Under the pieces are notes generated by a model. That model was not told where the DNA came from. It did not search any database and was given only the letters and a program-made list of their open reading frames with translations. Shown piece by piece: positions 8,982-17,400 of a DNA stretch of 64,000 nt. The stretch is from Brevundimonas vesicularis (GTDB lineage Bacteria > Pseudomonadota > Alphaproteobacteria > Caulobacterales > Caulobacteraceae). Each line of letters opens with the position of its first letter. The stretch's first letter is position 1. Location of the stretch: assembly GCF_014204545.1 (NCBI RefSeq), contig NZ_JACHLJ010000004.1, positions 83,933-147,932 of the forward strand, written 5' to 3'. Both the position numbers and the translations under genes were made by a program.

Positions 8982-10040
8982 ATGACCGACGCCTCCACAA
9001 CCAAGCGACACAGCCGCAAGGGCCTGTATGCGCCCTTCATCCTGGTGCTGATCGCGCTGGCGGCCTGGACCGGATGGTGGATCTTCCTGGCGCGCCAGAT
9101 CGATACGCGGCTTGAGGCCCAAGTCCAGACCCTGCGCCAGGACGGCTGGGACATCCGCTTCGCTGACAAGACCATCAACGGCTGGCCGTTTCGCACCCAT
9201 GTGGCCTTGACGAACCTGGTCGTTCAGGCGCCGTCGGGCCATGCGATCAAGGCGACCGAACTGACCGCAGAGGCCAACGCCTATCAGCCGACCCAATGGG
9301 TCGTGGTGGCCCCGCAAGGCCTGATGCTGACCCGCGCCGGAAAGGGCGAGGTGGCGGTCAAGGGCGACGCCATACGCATGAGCGCCAGCGGCATCGATCA
9401 ACGCTGGCCCAACCTGGCGCTGGAGATGGTCAATCCGGTCTTTACGGCCCAGACCGGCGCCGAACCCTTCCCCATCGCCCGCGCTGCGCGCATCGAATTC
9501 TACGCCCGGCCGCATCTGGAAGGTTCGACCGCGCCGACCGACGACGTCGATGTCATGTTCCGGCTGGTGGACGGGCAGGGGCGGGCGGACGGCCCTGTGG
9601 AAGGCTTCGCCCAGGACGGCCGCCTGACGACGCAGCTGGAGGCCGAGATCGGCCAGGCCAGCCTGCTGAAGACCGGCGGCGATGCGGCCGGCGTCTTCTC
9701 GGCCTGGACCAAGGCGGGCGGGACGTTCCGCAATGTGCGCGGCGATCTGCAGGCCGGCGACAGCCGCGCGACCCTCTCCAGCGATGTGTTGCGAGCCGAT
9801 GCGAACGGCCGTCTGACCGGCCAGGTCCAGCTTCAGGCGCAAAAGCCTCTGCCCGCCCTGGCTGGTTTGATGGCGACCCGACAGGGGCCGGTGAACCGGA
9901 TCGGCGCGGCCGGGGCCGCCGCAGCAGCGGGCGCGGCCGAGGCGACGGGTAAGGAGCAGTTGCCCCTGACGCTGGTCTTCCGCGACGGCCGCACCTGGCT
10001 TGGCCCCTTCCCGCTGGCCCCGGCGCCCAAGCTGTTCTGA
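8982..10040 (+). CDS. DUF2125 domain-containing membrane-anchored protein
   Basis: A 352-residue protein with one N-terminal membrane segment (about residues 16-36) and a long predicted periplasmic domain rich in beta-strand-like repeats, including GWDIRF, INGWPFR and NPVFTAQ. This matches the alphaproteobacterial DUF2125 family, whose function is unknown. The C-terminus is Ala/Gly-rich. Its TGA overlaps the ATG of the next gene (TGATG), indicating translational coupling with the chorismate-mutase-like gene and, through it, with hisC. Confidence 0.8.
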   Translation: MTDASTTKRHSRKGLYAPFILVLIALAAWTGWWIFLARQIDTRLEAQVQTLRQDGWDIRFADKTINGWPFRTHVALTNLVVQAPSGHAIKATELTAEANAYQPTQWVVVAPQGLMLTRAGKGEVAVKGDAIRMSASGIDQRWPNLALEMVNPVFTAQTGAEPFPIARAARIEFYARPHLEGSTAPTDDVDVMFRLVDGQGRADGPVEGFAQDGRLTTQLEAEIGQASLLKTGGDAAGVFSAWTKAGGTFRNVRGDLQAGDSRATLSSDVLRADANGRLTGQVQLQAQKPLPALAGLMATRQGPVNRIGAAGAAAAAGAAEATGKEQLPLTLVFRDGRTWLGPFPLAPAPKLF

Positions 10041-10726
10041 TGACCCTGCTGAACGAACCCGAAGCCGACGACGCCCTGCTGGCGCTGGATCGCGCGCTGG
10101 TCGAGGCGGTGCGGGCGCGGGTCGCCGCCGGTCCGCGCGACCGAGCCGACGCCTCGGCCATCGCCCTGCGTCAACTGCTGGACGGCGCCTCGGCCGATGA
10201 GGCTGCGGCGGTCAAGGCGGTGTGGGGCCGGATCGAGGTGGCGACCGGACCCGCGCTGGTCGTCTGCGGCGGCGTGGCCCAGGCCCTGGCCACCGACCGC
10301 TATGGCTTGCGGTCGCGGCCCCTGTCCGCCGACGAGGCGTTGAAGGCGGCCGAGGCGGGCTCGCGCGCCGTGATCGACCTGTCGCCCGACCGGCCGTGGT
10401 GGGGCCGCCTGCTGGCGCGGCCCGAACTGAAGATCGTCGCCGCCCTGCCGGACGACCGGCGCGGCCGGCCCCAGGCCTTTGTCGTGTCCAAAGACATGTC
10501 CGGCCCCACGGGCGACGACCGCAGCTTCTGGGTCACCGACAGCGGCTGGTCCGAGACCAAGATCGTGGACGCCCTGGGCGACGCGGGACTGGTCGCCGAT
10601 CCGCTGGCGGCGGCGGGCGGGTTGAAGCTGTTCATGCTGACGGGCTATGTGCAGGTCGACGACGGGCGGCTGAAGAGCGCGCCCGGACGAATGAGCGGCG
10701 TGATCGGCGCCGCCCCCATCTTCTGA
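10040..10726 (+). CDS. Chorismate mutase-like protein (uncertain)
   Basis: A 228-residue soluble protein. Residues about 12-75 form a helical stretch (LDRALVEAVRARVA, then ADEAAAVKAVWGRI) that resembles the AroQ-type chorismate mutase fold. Residues about 78-215 look like a degenerate periplasmic-binding or prephenate-dehydratase-like part. I do not see a full catalytic set. Genes of this kind occur immediately upstream of hisC-type aminotransferases in Caulobacterales, which use imidazole-acetol phosphate or aromatic keto acids. A role in aromatic amino-acid synthesis is therefore suggested by context rather than demonstrated. Confidence 0.5.
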   Translation: MTLLNEPEADDALLALDRALVEAVRARVAAGPRDRADASAIALRQLLDGASADEAAAVKAVWGRIEVATGPALVVCGGVAQALATDRYGLRSRPLSADEALKAAEAGSRAVIDLSPDRPWWGRLLARPELKIVAALPDDRRGRPQAFVVSKDMSGPTGDDRSFWVTDSGWSETKIVDALGDAGLVADPLAAAGGLKLFMLTGYVQVDDGRLKSAPGRMSGVIGAAPIF

Positions 10727-10740
10727 AACCAAGGCTTTCC

Positions 10741-11844
10741 ATGACCGACGCGACCGCGCCACACGGCCCTGCACCCAAGCCCGGCATCCTCGACATCGCC
10801 CCCTATGTCGGTGGCAAGTCGTCCATCGCCGGCGTCGCCGAGCCGATGAAGCTGTCCTCCAACGAGAACATGCTGGGCGCCGGCGAAAAGGCGCGCGCGG
10901 CCTATGAGGCGGCGATCAAGAATATCCACATCTATCCCGACGGCCGAGCGACCAAGCTGCGGAACGCGGTGTCGGAACTGCACGGGCTGGAGCCCGAGCG
11001 GTTGATCTTCGGGAATGGCTCGGACGAGGTCTTCGCCCTGTTGAACCAGACCTATCTGACGGCGGGCGACAACATCGTCTGCGGCCAGTACGGCTTTCTC
11101 GCCTACCGCATCAGCGCTTTGGGTTGCGAAGCCCAGGTCAAACTGGCCCCCGAGCCGAACTTCAAGGCCGAGGTCGATGCGCTGCTGGCCCAGGTCGATG
11201 ACCGCACCAAGATTGTCTACGTCTCCAATCCATCGAACCCGACCGGCAGCTACAATACGGGCGAGGAAATCCGCCGCCTGCACGCCGCCCTGCCGGCCCA
11301 CATCATCCTGGTCGTGGACGAGGCCTATGCGGAATATGTGACCGAGGCCGACTGGGAAACCGCCTTCCCGCTGGCCAAGGACGCCGAGAACATCGTCGTC
11401 ACCCGCACCTTCTCCAAGATCCACGGTCTGGGCGGTTTGCGCATCGGTTTCGGCTATGCGCCGCTGAAGGTCGCCGAGGCTATCGACCGCATCCGCCTGC
11501 CGTTCAACGTCTCGGTGCCGGGGCTGGAAGCGGCGACCGCCGCTCTGTCGGACGAGGCGCACCAGACGGCGTCGCGCGATCTGATCTCGAACTGGAAGCC
11601 GCGCTTGACCCAGGCCCTGCGCGGCTTTGGGCTGAACGTCCTCCCCAGCGCCGGCAACTTCGTGCTGGTCCTGTTCGACAGCCCCGAGCGCGCCGCCGCC
11701 GCCAACGACTATCTGAACACCAAGGGCATCATCGTCCGCCCTGTCGGCGGCTATGGCCTGCCCCAGGCTTTGCGCATCACCATCGGCACCGAAGACCAGA
11801 ACCGCGCCGTCATCGATGCGTTGAGCGAGTTCGCGGCCACCTGA
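10741..11844 (+). CDS. hisC: Histidinol-phosphate aminotransferase
   Basis: A 367-residue class I/II PLP aminotransferase beginning at the ATG 14 bases after the previous stop. Visible landmarks are LSSNENMLG near the N-terminus, the NPSNPTG signature, VVDEAYAEY and the PLP-binding lysine in TFSKIHGLGGLRIGF, then RPVGGYGLPQALRIT at the C-terminus. It transfers the amino group from glutamate to imidazole-acetol phosphate in histidine synthesis. In this clade HisC paralogues can also serve tyrosine and phenylalanine synthesis, which the neighbouring chorismate-mutase-like gene hints at. A hairpin terminator follows. Confidence 0.92.
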   Translation: MTDATAPHGPAPKPGILDIAPYVGGKSSIAGVAEPMKLSSNENMLGAGEKARAAYEAAIKNIHIYPDGRATKLRNAVSELHGLEPERLIFGNGSDEVFALLNQTYLTAGDNIVCGQYGFLAYRISALGCEAQVKLAPEPNFKAEVDALLAQVDDRTKIVYVSNPSNPTGSYNTGEEIRRLHAALPAHIILVVDEAYAEYVTEADWETAFPLAKDAENIVVTRTFSKIHGLGGLRIGFGYAPLKVAEAIDRIRLPFNVSVPGLEAATAALSDEAHQTASRDLISNWKPRLTQALRGFGLNVLPSAGNFVLVLFDSPERAAAANDYLNTKGIIVRPVGGYGLPQALRITIGTEDQNRAVIDALSEFAAT

Positions 11845-11859
11845 TCAAAGGGCAAGAAG

Positions 11860-11883
11860 CGGCGGCCGCATTCGCAGCCGCCG
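11860..11883. terminator. Bidirectional hairpin terminator between hisC and the MipA gene
   Basis: A seven-base stem CGGCGGC/GCCGCCG with a ten-base loop lies between two convergent genes, followed by TCTTGAT. It can serve hisC on the plus strand and the MipA/OmpV gene on the minus strand. Confidence 0.6.
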
Positions 11884-11891
11884 TCTTGATA

Positions 11892-12671
11892 TCAACCGCC
11901 GAAGCGGCGGGCGATGAAGACGCCGGTGCGGACGGCGTCGTCGCTTTGCGACAGGGGGCTGTCGGCCACGTCGCCCAGGCGGCGTTCGTAGTTGAGCAAG
12001 GCCCCGGCGCCCCATTTGTCGCCGATCGGGACCAGCAGGACCAGGCTGACACCCGCGCCCTGCAGACCGCCGCCGGGGGAATAGGCGCTGATGCCGTTAG
12101 CGCCCGCCTCGGCCGTGCTGACGCCATAGTAGGCGTCGGCCAGTTTGGAATCGCCGCCGCGCACATAGACCGAGCCGTTCAGCAGGCCGACGGGCGTCAC
12201 GCGCTGATGGCCGACGGAGGCATAGTATTCGGTGCCCTCGCTGACGTCGGACACGTCACGGCTGATCCGACCGCCAACCACCACATTGCCGGGCAGACGC
12301 TTGTAGGCGTAGGCGGCCAGGTCCGCGCCGAAGCCCGGACGATCCAGCGTCAGGCCTTCGATATCATCGGCCGAGAAGCGCGGGCGCAGTTGCAGGCCGG
12401 CGCGGAAGTCGTCGGTCTTGATCGCGTTCCAGCCCAGGCCGTCGATCGGGTTCAGATAGACCAGGTCGCGATAGTTGGCCGAAACCCATGGGGCGACCGT
12501 CGTCTTGGAGCCCGTGTCGCCGTTGGAGTCGTTGCGATAAAGGACGCCTGCGCCGAGATCGACGGTCCAGTTCTGTGGGGCGGGCCTGATCTGCTCGTAG
12601 GGTTGCGACTGGGCCAGGGCGGAGCCGGCGACAGCGGCGAAGGCGACGGAGAGCAGAAGGGAACGAAGCAT
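11892..12671 (-). CDS. MipA/OmpV family outer-membrane protein
   Basis: A 259-residue secreted protein with a clear signal peptide (MLRSLLLSVAFAAVAGSALA, cleavage after ALA at about residue 20). The mature part has alternating-hydrophobicity strands typical of a beta-barrel and ends in the aromatic-containing RRFGG. The segments GAGVLYRNDSNGD and YSPGGGLQGAG fit the MipA/OmpV (COG3713) family, outer-membrane proteins sometimes acting as scaffolds for peptidoglycan enzymes. It stands alone, reading towards hisC, with its own likely promoter in the 36 bases before the plsC stop. Confidence 0.82.
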   Translation of the reverse strand: MLRSLLLSVAFAAVAGSALAQSQPYEQIRPAPQNWTVDLGAGVLYRNDSNGDTGSKTTVAPWVSANYRDLVYLNPIDGLGWNAIKTDDFRAGLQLRPRFSADDIEGLTLDRPGFGADLAAYAYKRLPGNVVVGGRISRDVSDVSEGTEYYASVGHQRVTPVGLLNGSVYVRGGDSKLADAYYGVSTAEAGANGISAYSPGGGLQGAGVSLVLLVPIGDKWGAGALLNYERRLGDVADSPLSQSDDAVRTGVFIARRFGG

Positions 12672-12707
12672 CGGACGATTTCCATTGAACGCGCCCGAGC
12701 GGGGAGG

Positions 12708-13445
12708 TCAGGCCGGTTCAGAATGCGCAAGCTGGACCTTTGGCTCCAGCAGCGCCAACGACGCCGTCTCTATGCGACTTTCCAGCAACGCCATCATCGC
12801 GCCGCGCTTCAGCTGGGCCGGGATCGGCTCAAGGAATTCGAAAACGACCGTGCCGGGATAACGACGGAAGCCGTGCGCCGGCCAGTGGACGCCGGAGTTG
12901 GTGGCGACGGGCCAGCAGGGGCCTTCCAGATCGCGATAGATGGCGGCGACGCCAGGCTTGTAGTCGCCCGGCACGCCCGGATCGTTGCGCGTGCCCTCGG
13001 GGAAGATGACGATCTGGCGGCCTTCGGACAGGCGGTCGCGCGCCTGTCGCGTCATGTCCTTCAGCGCCTTGGCGTGACCCGCGCGATCCACGGCGATCAT
13101 CCTGGCCTTCCAGGCGAACCAGCCGAAGAAGGGCAGGGGCATCAGCTCCTTCTTCATCACGAAACAGGCGTCGGGCAGGACGGCCAGCAGGGCCACGATA
13201 TCCAGCATTCCCTGGTGTTTGGACGCGATCAGGGCGGCGCCGGACGGGGCGTGCTCCAACCCGCGCACCTCGACCTTGACCCCCGCGATCCAGCGCAGGC
13301 CGAACAGGACGATCTTCGCCCACAGCTTGCACACGCCCTGCACATAGCGGTGCGGCGCCAGCAGGACCGGCGACAGGCCGATGGCGATGATCGGCATCGA
13401 CAGATAGAGCCAGGCAGTGAAGATCAGGGAACGCAGGGTGTTCAC
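12708..13445 (-). CDS. plsC: 1-acyl-sn-glycerol-3-phosphate acyltransferase
   Basis: A 245-residue membrane-associated acyltransferase with an N-terminal hydrophobic segment. The catalytic HX4D is in KHQGMLD (about residues 76-82) and the substrate-binding FPEGTR is near residue 149. It acylates lysophosphatidic acid to phosphatidic acid in phospholipid synthesis. The start is GTG, directly abutting the stop of the upstream YdcF gene, so it is the last gene of the ftsE-ftsX-ydcF-plsC operon. Confidence 0.88.
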   Translation of the reverse strand: MNTLRSLIFTAWLYLSMPIIAIGLSPVLLAPHRYVQGVCKLWAKIVLFGLRWIAGVKVEVRGLEHAPSGAALIASKHQGMLDIVALLAVLPDACFVMKKELMPLPFFGWFAWKARMIAVDRAGHAKALKDMTRQARDRLSEGRQIVIFPEGTRNDPGVPGDYKPGVAAIYRDLEGPCWPVATNSGVHWPAHGFRRYPGTVVFEFLEPIPAQLKRGAMMALLESRIETASLALLEPKVQLAHSEPA

Positions 13446-14090
13446 TTAGGACGCGGCCTTTTCGTCAGGGGCGGTTTCGGTCTCGGCCGTGACTGCGGCG
13501 GGCCGGTCGCGGGTGATGCGGCGTACGCCCTCACGGCCCAGGACGGCGAGGTATTTCATATACTCCAGCGTCATCCGACGCGCGGTCACCGCCGCCCGCC
13601 ACCAGCGCGCATTGTCCAGCGACGGGGTGGAGATGGCGTAGGGCGTCAGTTTCACGCCCGGCAGGTGGCCGCGGATTTCAACCAGCGAACGCGGCATATG
13701 ATAGTCGGAGGTCACGACGATCAGGCTGCGATAGCCCTTGGCGCGGCTCCAGGCGGCGATCTCCTGGGCGTTGCCGACGGTGTCCTCTGCCTCGAAACCA
13801 AGGTCCACGCAGCAGTTGAACAGTCGGCTGGAGCCGGGCGTCAGCTCGCGCAGCTCCTGACGGCGCACCTCGCGATTGACGCCGGAGATCAGCACCCGCT
13901 CACCCTTGCCCTGTTCCAACAGGCGGATGGCGGTGTTGACCCGTTCGGACGAGGGGCCGGTCAAGGCCACGATGGCGTCGGCGCGGGCGGGGTCGTCGGC
14001 CGGCGTCAGCTCGCGCACCCGGTGGGCGAAGGCGAACAGGCCGACCAGCCAGATCAGACCGGCGATGAAGATGACGCTCAACAGTCTCAT
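13446..14090 (-). CDS. YdcF family (DUF218) protein
   Basis: A 214-residue protein with one N-terminal membrane helix (about residues 3-22). A DUF218/ElyC-like domain follows: DAIVALTG, LLISG-type RVLISGVN, a conserved EDTVGNA and VTSDYHMPRS. Family members are envelope proteins implicated in peptidoglycan or lipid-carrier processes. Its ATG overlaps the ftsX stop (ATGA) and its stop touches the plsC start, so it is part of the cell-division and envelope operon. The C-terminal 25 residues are acidic and low-complexity. Confidence 0.82.
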   Translation of the reverse strand: MRLLSVIFIAGLIWLVGLFAFAHRVRELTPADDPARADAIVALTGPSSERVNTAIRLLEQGKGERVLISGVNREVRRQELRELTPGSSRLFNCCVDLGFEAEDTVGNAQEIAAWSRAKGYRSLIVVTSDYHMPRSLVEIRGHLPGVKLTPYAISTPSLDNARWWRAAVTARRMTLEYMKYLAVLGREGVRRITRDRPAAVTAETETAPDEKAAS

Positions 14091-15001
14091 GCGCCCCCTC
14101 CTTCTGTCGGCCGTCCTGAAGCCAGCATTCGCATGGCGGCGAATCTCGCCGCGAGAACCGCAACCGTAGCCGCGAGCAGCGGGCAAGGCGAGAGCAACGC
14201 CAGGTCGCTCCAACTGATCGGCAGGGCCGCCGTCAGGCCGCCCGATCCGCCGATGAAGCGCAGAAGGATCAGAAGGACCGCCGCCAGCCCGGCGCCGATC
14301 GCGCCCGCGCCGGCCGCCATCAGGCCGAACCGCCGCTGGAACAGCCAGGCGATGGCGCCGTCGGTCGCGCCGTTCAGGCTCAGGGTCTCTATCACGCCCT
14401 GACCGGCCGCCAGGCCTGCCCGGGTCGCATAGGCGATGGCGGCGGCCGCAGCGAAGGCGACGGCCAGGAAGGCGGCGCCGGCCAGGACGGTGATCATGCC
14501 GGCGGACCGCTCGACCTCGCCGCGCCACAGGCTGTGATCGTCCACCGTGGCGTCCAGCCCGGCCTCGGCCAGGGCGCGGCTCAGGGTGACGGCGCTGGCG
14601 GGGGCGTCGCGGTTCAGCCGCACGGTCACCAGATGGGGCAGGGGAAGATCGGGCAGGACCGCGTCGCCCAGCCAGGGGCGCAGCAGATCCTCGGCCGCCT
14701 TGCGGCTCAGGGCGGCGGCCTCCTCCACCCCATCGACGCCGGACAGGGTCTCGGCCGCGCGCGCGGCGGCGGTGTCGCCGGTTTCGCCGACGCGGGGACG
14801 GACCTGGACGGTGGCCTCCGCGCCCAGCTGTCGGGCCCAGCCATGCGCGGCGCGGTCGGCGGCGGAGGCGGCGACGCCGGCGAGGCAGGCCAAAAAGCAC
14901 AGGACGGCGATGACGGTCATCAGCCACGGCTCGCCGGCCGCGGCGGGCGGCAGCAGGCCGGGCCGGCGGCTGGAGAAACTAAAATCGGACAGACGAATCA
15001 T
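14087..15001 (-). CDS. ftsX: Cell division protein FtsX
   Basis: A 304-residue permease-like protein. It has an N-terminal membrane helix (about 26-48), a large periplasmic loop (about 50-165) and three membrane helices in the C-terminal half, with the ETLSLNGATDGAIAWLFQRR coupling region after the second helix. FtsX pairs with the FtsE ATPase to control periplasmic peptidoglycan hydrolases at the division site. The ATG overlaps the ftsE stop by four bases. Confidence 0.88.
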   Translation of the reverse strand: MIRLSDFSFSSRRPGLLPPAAAGEPWLMTVIAVLCFLACLAGVAASAADRAAHGWARQLGAEATVQVRPRVGETGDTAAARAAETLSGVDGVEEAAALSRKAAEDLLRPWLGDAVLPDLPLPHLVTVRLNRDAPASAVTLSRALAEAGLDATVDDHSLWRGEVERSAGMITVLAGAAFLAVAFAAAAAIAYATRAGLAAGQGVIETLSLNGATDGAIAWLFQRRFGLMAAGAGAIGAGLAAVLLILLRFIGGSGGLTAALPISWSDLALLSPCPLLAATVAVLAARFAAMRMLASGRPTEGGGA

Positions 15002-15708
15002 GCGGCGGCCCGCGAGGGTTCGCTGAGCCGTCCGGCCTCCAGCCTCAAGACGCGCGCGCCCGACCGCTGGGCCAGGGCCTCGTCATGGCTGGCGATCAGG
15101 ACGGTGGCGCCCAGTTTGTTCAGCGACTGGAACAGCCGCAGCAGCTTGTCGGCCATGACGGCGTCCACGCTGCCGGTCGGTTCGTCGGCCACGATCAGGC
15201 CGGGGCGGGTGATGACGGCGCGGGCGATGGCCAACCGCTGCTTCTCGCCGCCGGACAGGGCGGGCGGACGGGCCTCCATCCGGCGACCCAGGCCCACCCA
15301 TTTCAGCATCTCGCGCACGTCGTCGGCGTACCCGGCCTCGGATCCGCCCGCTAGGCGCAGGGGCAGGGCGACATTGTCGAAGGCCGACAGATGATCCAGC
15401 AGGCGGAAATCCTGGAACACCACGCCCATCCGCCGCCGAAAGGCCGGGATGTCGCGACGATCGATGCGCGTGACATCCGATCCGAACAGGCGGAGGGTTC
15501 CCGTTCGGGGTTGGTCCGCCAGCGTCAGCAGACGCAGCAACGAGGACTTACCGGCCCCGGACGGCCCGGTAAGAAAGTGGAAAGAGCCGCGCGGCAAAAT
15601 GAGGTTAACGTCCCGCAGCACGTCGGGCGCGCCGACATAGCCGAAGCTGACGCCAGACAGGCGAACGGTCTCGGTCATAGCGGCGGGTTCGGCGGGCGAG
15701 GACGGCAT
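14998..15708 (-). CDS. ftsE: Cell division ATP-binding protein FtsE
   Basis: An ABC ATPase of 236 residues. Walker A is GPSGAGKS (48-55), the signature is LSGGEKQR and Walker B is LIVADEPTGSVD, followed by the H-loop IASHDEA. An ATG ten codons inside (at 15678, MTETVRLSG) is an equally plausible start giving the usual family N-terminus. First gene of the ftsEX operon; only five bases separate its first codon from divergent open frames on the other strand. Confidence 0.9.
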   Translation of the reverse strand: MPSSPAEPAAMTETVRLSGVSFGYVGAPDVLRDVNLILPRGSFHFLTGPSGAGKSSLLRLLTLADQPRTGTLRLFGSDVTRIDRRDIPAFRRRMGVVFQDFRLLDHLSAFDNVALPLRLAGGSEAGYADDVREMLKWVGLGRRMEARPPALSGGEKQRLAIARAVITRPGLIVADEPTGSVDAVMADKLLRLFQSLNKLGATVLIASHDEALAQRSGARVLRLEAGRLSEPSRAAA

Positions 15709-15779
15709 GGTATGTGTTTCAGGAACAGGGCGCGGCGTCGCGCCTTACGGGAGGGGGCGACAGCCTCGCAGTCAGCCAC

Positions 15780-16715
15780 ATGATACTGACCTGCCCCGCC
15801 TGCGCCACCAGCTATTTCATTCGTGACGAAGCCATAGGCCCCGAAGGTCGCAAGGTGCGCTGCCAATCGTGCGGCGAAGTCTGGCGCGCGACGCCCGACG
15901 AGCCGCTGGAATTGACGCTGACGCCCGACCCGGCGGTCGCCGCCGCCACGCCTGCAACCCCGCCCGAACCCGATCCCGCGCCAACCGCCGCCAGCCTGGC
16001 CGAAACGCCGGCGCCGGAGCTGCCTCGCGCCTTCCGCGCCCGCGCCGATCGCCAGAAGAAGCTGCGCCGCGCCGCCACCCAGGGCGTGATCTGGGCCGGT
16101 CTGGCCAGCGTCTTCATCGGCCTGATCGTTTCGGCCTTCCTGTTCCGCGTCGAGATCGTTCAGGCCTTCCCCCGGGCCGCTTCGGCCTACAAATTCTTCG
16201 GCGCGCCGGTCAATCCGGTCGGGTTGGACTTCGAAGCGTTGACGGCCAAGGCTGCGCCGAACCACCCCGGCATGGTCGTGGTGTCCGGCGCTATCCGCAA
16301 TGTGCGCGACGTCGAGATCGTCTCGCCGCCGATTCGCGTGGCCCTGCTGGACGCCGCCGGCGCCGAAGTCGGGTTCAAGATCGTAAAGATCGACGCGGCG
16401 CCGGTCCTGCCGGGCAAGGTCCAGGGCTTCGCCGCCCTGATCCCCGATCCGGGCGGCCACGGGGCCGGGATCGGCGTCGATTTCGCGCCGGCCAGCCCCT
16501 CGCCTGCCAAATCCCCGGCTGAACACGGCGGACAGGATGCGAAGGCCGCGCCCGCGCACGCGGCGCAGCCCGCCGCCGAAACCTCGCAGGGGCTGCGCTC
16601 GGCGACGGCGCCCGGCGCCGAGGCGCCGAACACGGCCGCGCCGATCGACGCGCGGCCGGTCGGGGCTGTGGACAAGGGGCATGGTGAGGCGGTATCGGCC
16701 TCGCATCATGGCTGA
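15780..16715 (+). CDS. MJ0042-type zinc-ribbon protein with DUF3426 domain
   Basis: A 311-residue protein starting at MILTCPACATSYFI, the typical family start. The N-terminal zinc ribbon has two CxxC pairs, CPAC (about residue 5) and CQSC (about residue 30). It is followed by a Pro/Ala-rich linker, one membrane helix (about residues 103-123) and a DUF3426 domain of beta-strand character ending near residue 245. The remaining ~65 residues are Ala/Pro low-complexity. Function is unknown; similar proteins are anchored in the inner membrane. Its end overlaps the next gene by eight bases. Confidence 0.82.
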   Translation: MILTCPACATSYFIRDEAIGPEGRKVRCQSCGEVWRATPDEPLELTLTPDPAVAAATPATPPEPDPAPTAASLAETPAPELPRAFRARADRQKKLRRAATQGVIWAGLASVFIGLIVSAFLFRVEIVQAFPRAASAYKFFGAPVNPVGLDFEALTAKAAPNHPGMVVVSGAIRNVRDVEIVSPPIRVALLDAAGAEVGFKIVKIDAAPVLPGKVQGFAALIPDPGGHGAGIGVDFAPASPSPAKSPAEHGGQDAKAAPAHAAQPAAETSQGLRSATAPGAEAPNTAAPIDARPVGAVDKGHGEAVSASHHG

Positions 16716-17241
16716 TCCCTCCCCGACGCCGACCGTTCTTCTGTCCGAGGCCGAGGTGGCGCGCATCGTCGCCGACCTGGCCCAGCGCATCGCGCCCGTC
16801 ATCGACGACGATACGGTCGCCGCCGTGCTGCTGACCGGCGGCCTGTGGTTCGCCGCCGACCTGACCCGCGCCCTGTCGCGCGTCGGCCGCAACGTCCGTT
16901 TCGACGCCCTGTGGCTGGCCTCCTACGGCGACGAGCAGACCAGCCGGGGCCGGATCGACGTCTATGCGCCGTTCCAGCGCCCGATCGCGGGCCGCCGCGT
17001 CCTTATACTGGACGACGTGTTCGACACCGGCCTGTCGCTGGCCGAAGCGGTGCGTATCGCCAAGGACGCCGGCGCGTCCGAAGTCCTGACCTGCGTCTTC
17101 GCCAGGAAGCCCTGGCCCAAGCCCCGCGCGCCCGAGCCGGACTTCGTCGGCTGGGAGGCGCCGAACCGCTTCCTGGTCGGTTATGGCCTGGACCACGCCG
17201 GCACGCTGAGGGGCCTGCCGGACATCTGCGCCCTCGACTGA
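16708..17241 (+). CDS. Phosphoribosyltransferase, hypoxanthine type
   Basis: A 177-residue type I phosphoribosyltransferase. The PRPP-binding motif is VLILDDVFDTGLSLAEA (about residues 98-114), preceded by a LLTGG loop and WLASYGDEQTSRG, the flexible region typical of Hpt/Gpt enzymes. It probably salvages hypoxanthine or guanine by transferring phosphoribose. The start ATG overlaps the previous gene's end by eight bases. It precedes the rplU promoter and leader. Confidence 0.78.
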   Translation: MADPSPTPTVLLSEAEVARIVADLAQRIAPVIDDDTVAAVLLTGGLWFAADLTRALSRVGRNVRFDALWLASYGDEQTSRGRIDVYAPFQRPIAGRRVLILDDVFDTGLSLAEAVRIAKDAGASEVLTCVFARKPWPKPRAPEPDFVGWEAPNRFLVGYGLDHAGTLRGLPDICALD

Positions 17242-17302
17242 GTTCCAGCGCGGCGACAGCGGGGATAATCCGTCCGGGGCTGAATTTCCGCCCGGTTCGG
17301 CG

Positions 17303-17330
17303 TTGACTCTCCGACACCCTTCCGTATATG
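17303..17330 (+). promoter_or_regulatory. Predicted sigma-70-type promoter of rplU-rpmA
   Basis: TTGACT (17303-17308) and TATATG (17325-17330) are separated by 16 bases, close to the housekeeping consensus and well placed about 70 bases upstream of the rplU ATG. This leaves a leader long enough to hold the following hairpin. Confidence 0.55.
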
Positions 17331-17341
17331 TCGCCGCTCTT

Positions 17342-17378
17342 CGCCGCCGGGGCCCTCTCCGGGGGCGTATCTTTTTTT
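17342..17378 (+). terminator. Terminator-like hairpin in the rplU leader (possible attenuator)
   Basis: A nine-position stem CGCCGCCGG/CCGGGGGCG with one mismatch and an eight-base loop is followed within four bases by seven T residues. It lies between the predicted promoter and the rplU ATG, so it could attenuate rplU-rpmA transcription. It could also simply end the upstream phosphoribosyltransferase transcript if the promoter call is wrong. Confidence 0.55.
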
Positions 17379-17400
17379 GCGTTTGCGCTGAGGCTTCAAC

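Noticed and set aside
11886..14402. A long plus-strand open frame of 838 codons
   Set aside because: It runs antisense to MipA, plsC, YdcF and part of ftsX, whose motifs are clear. Its own composition is repetitive Gln/Gly/Arg-rich, a high-GC shadow.
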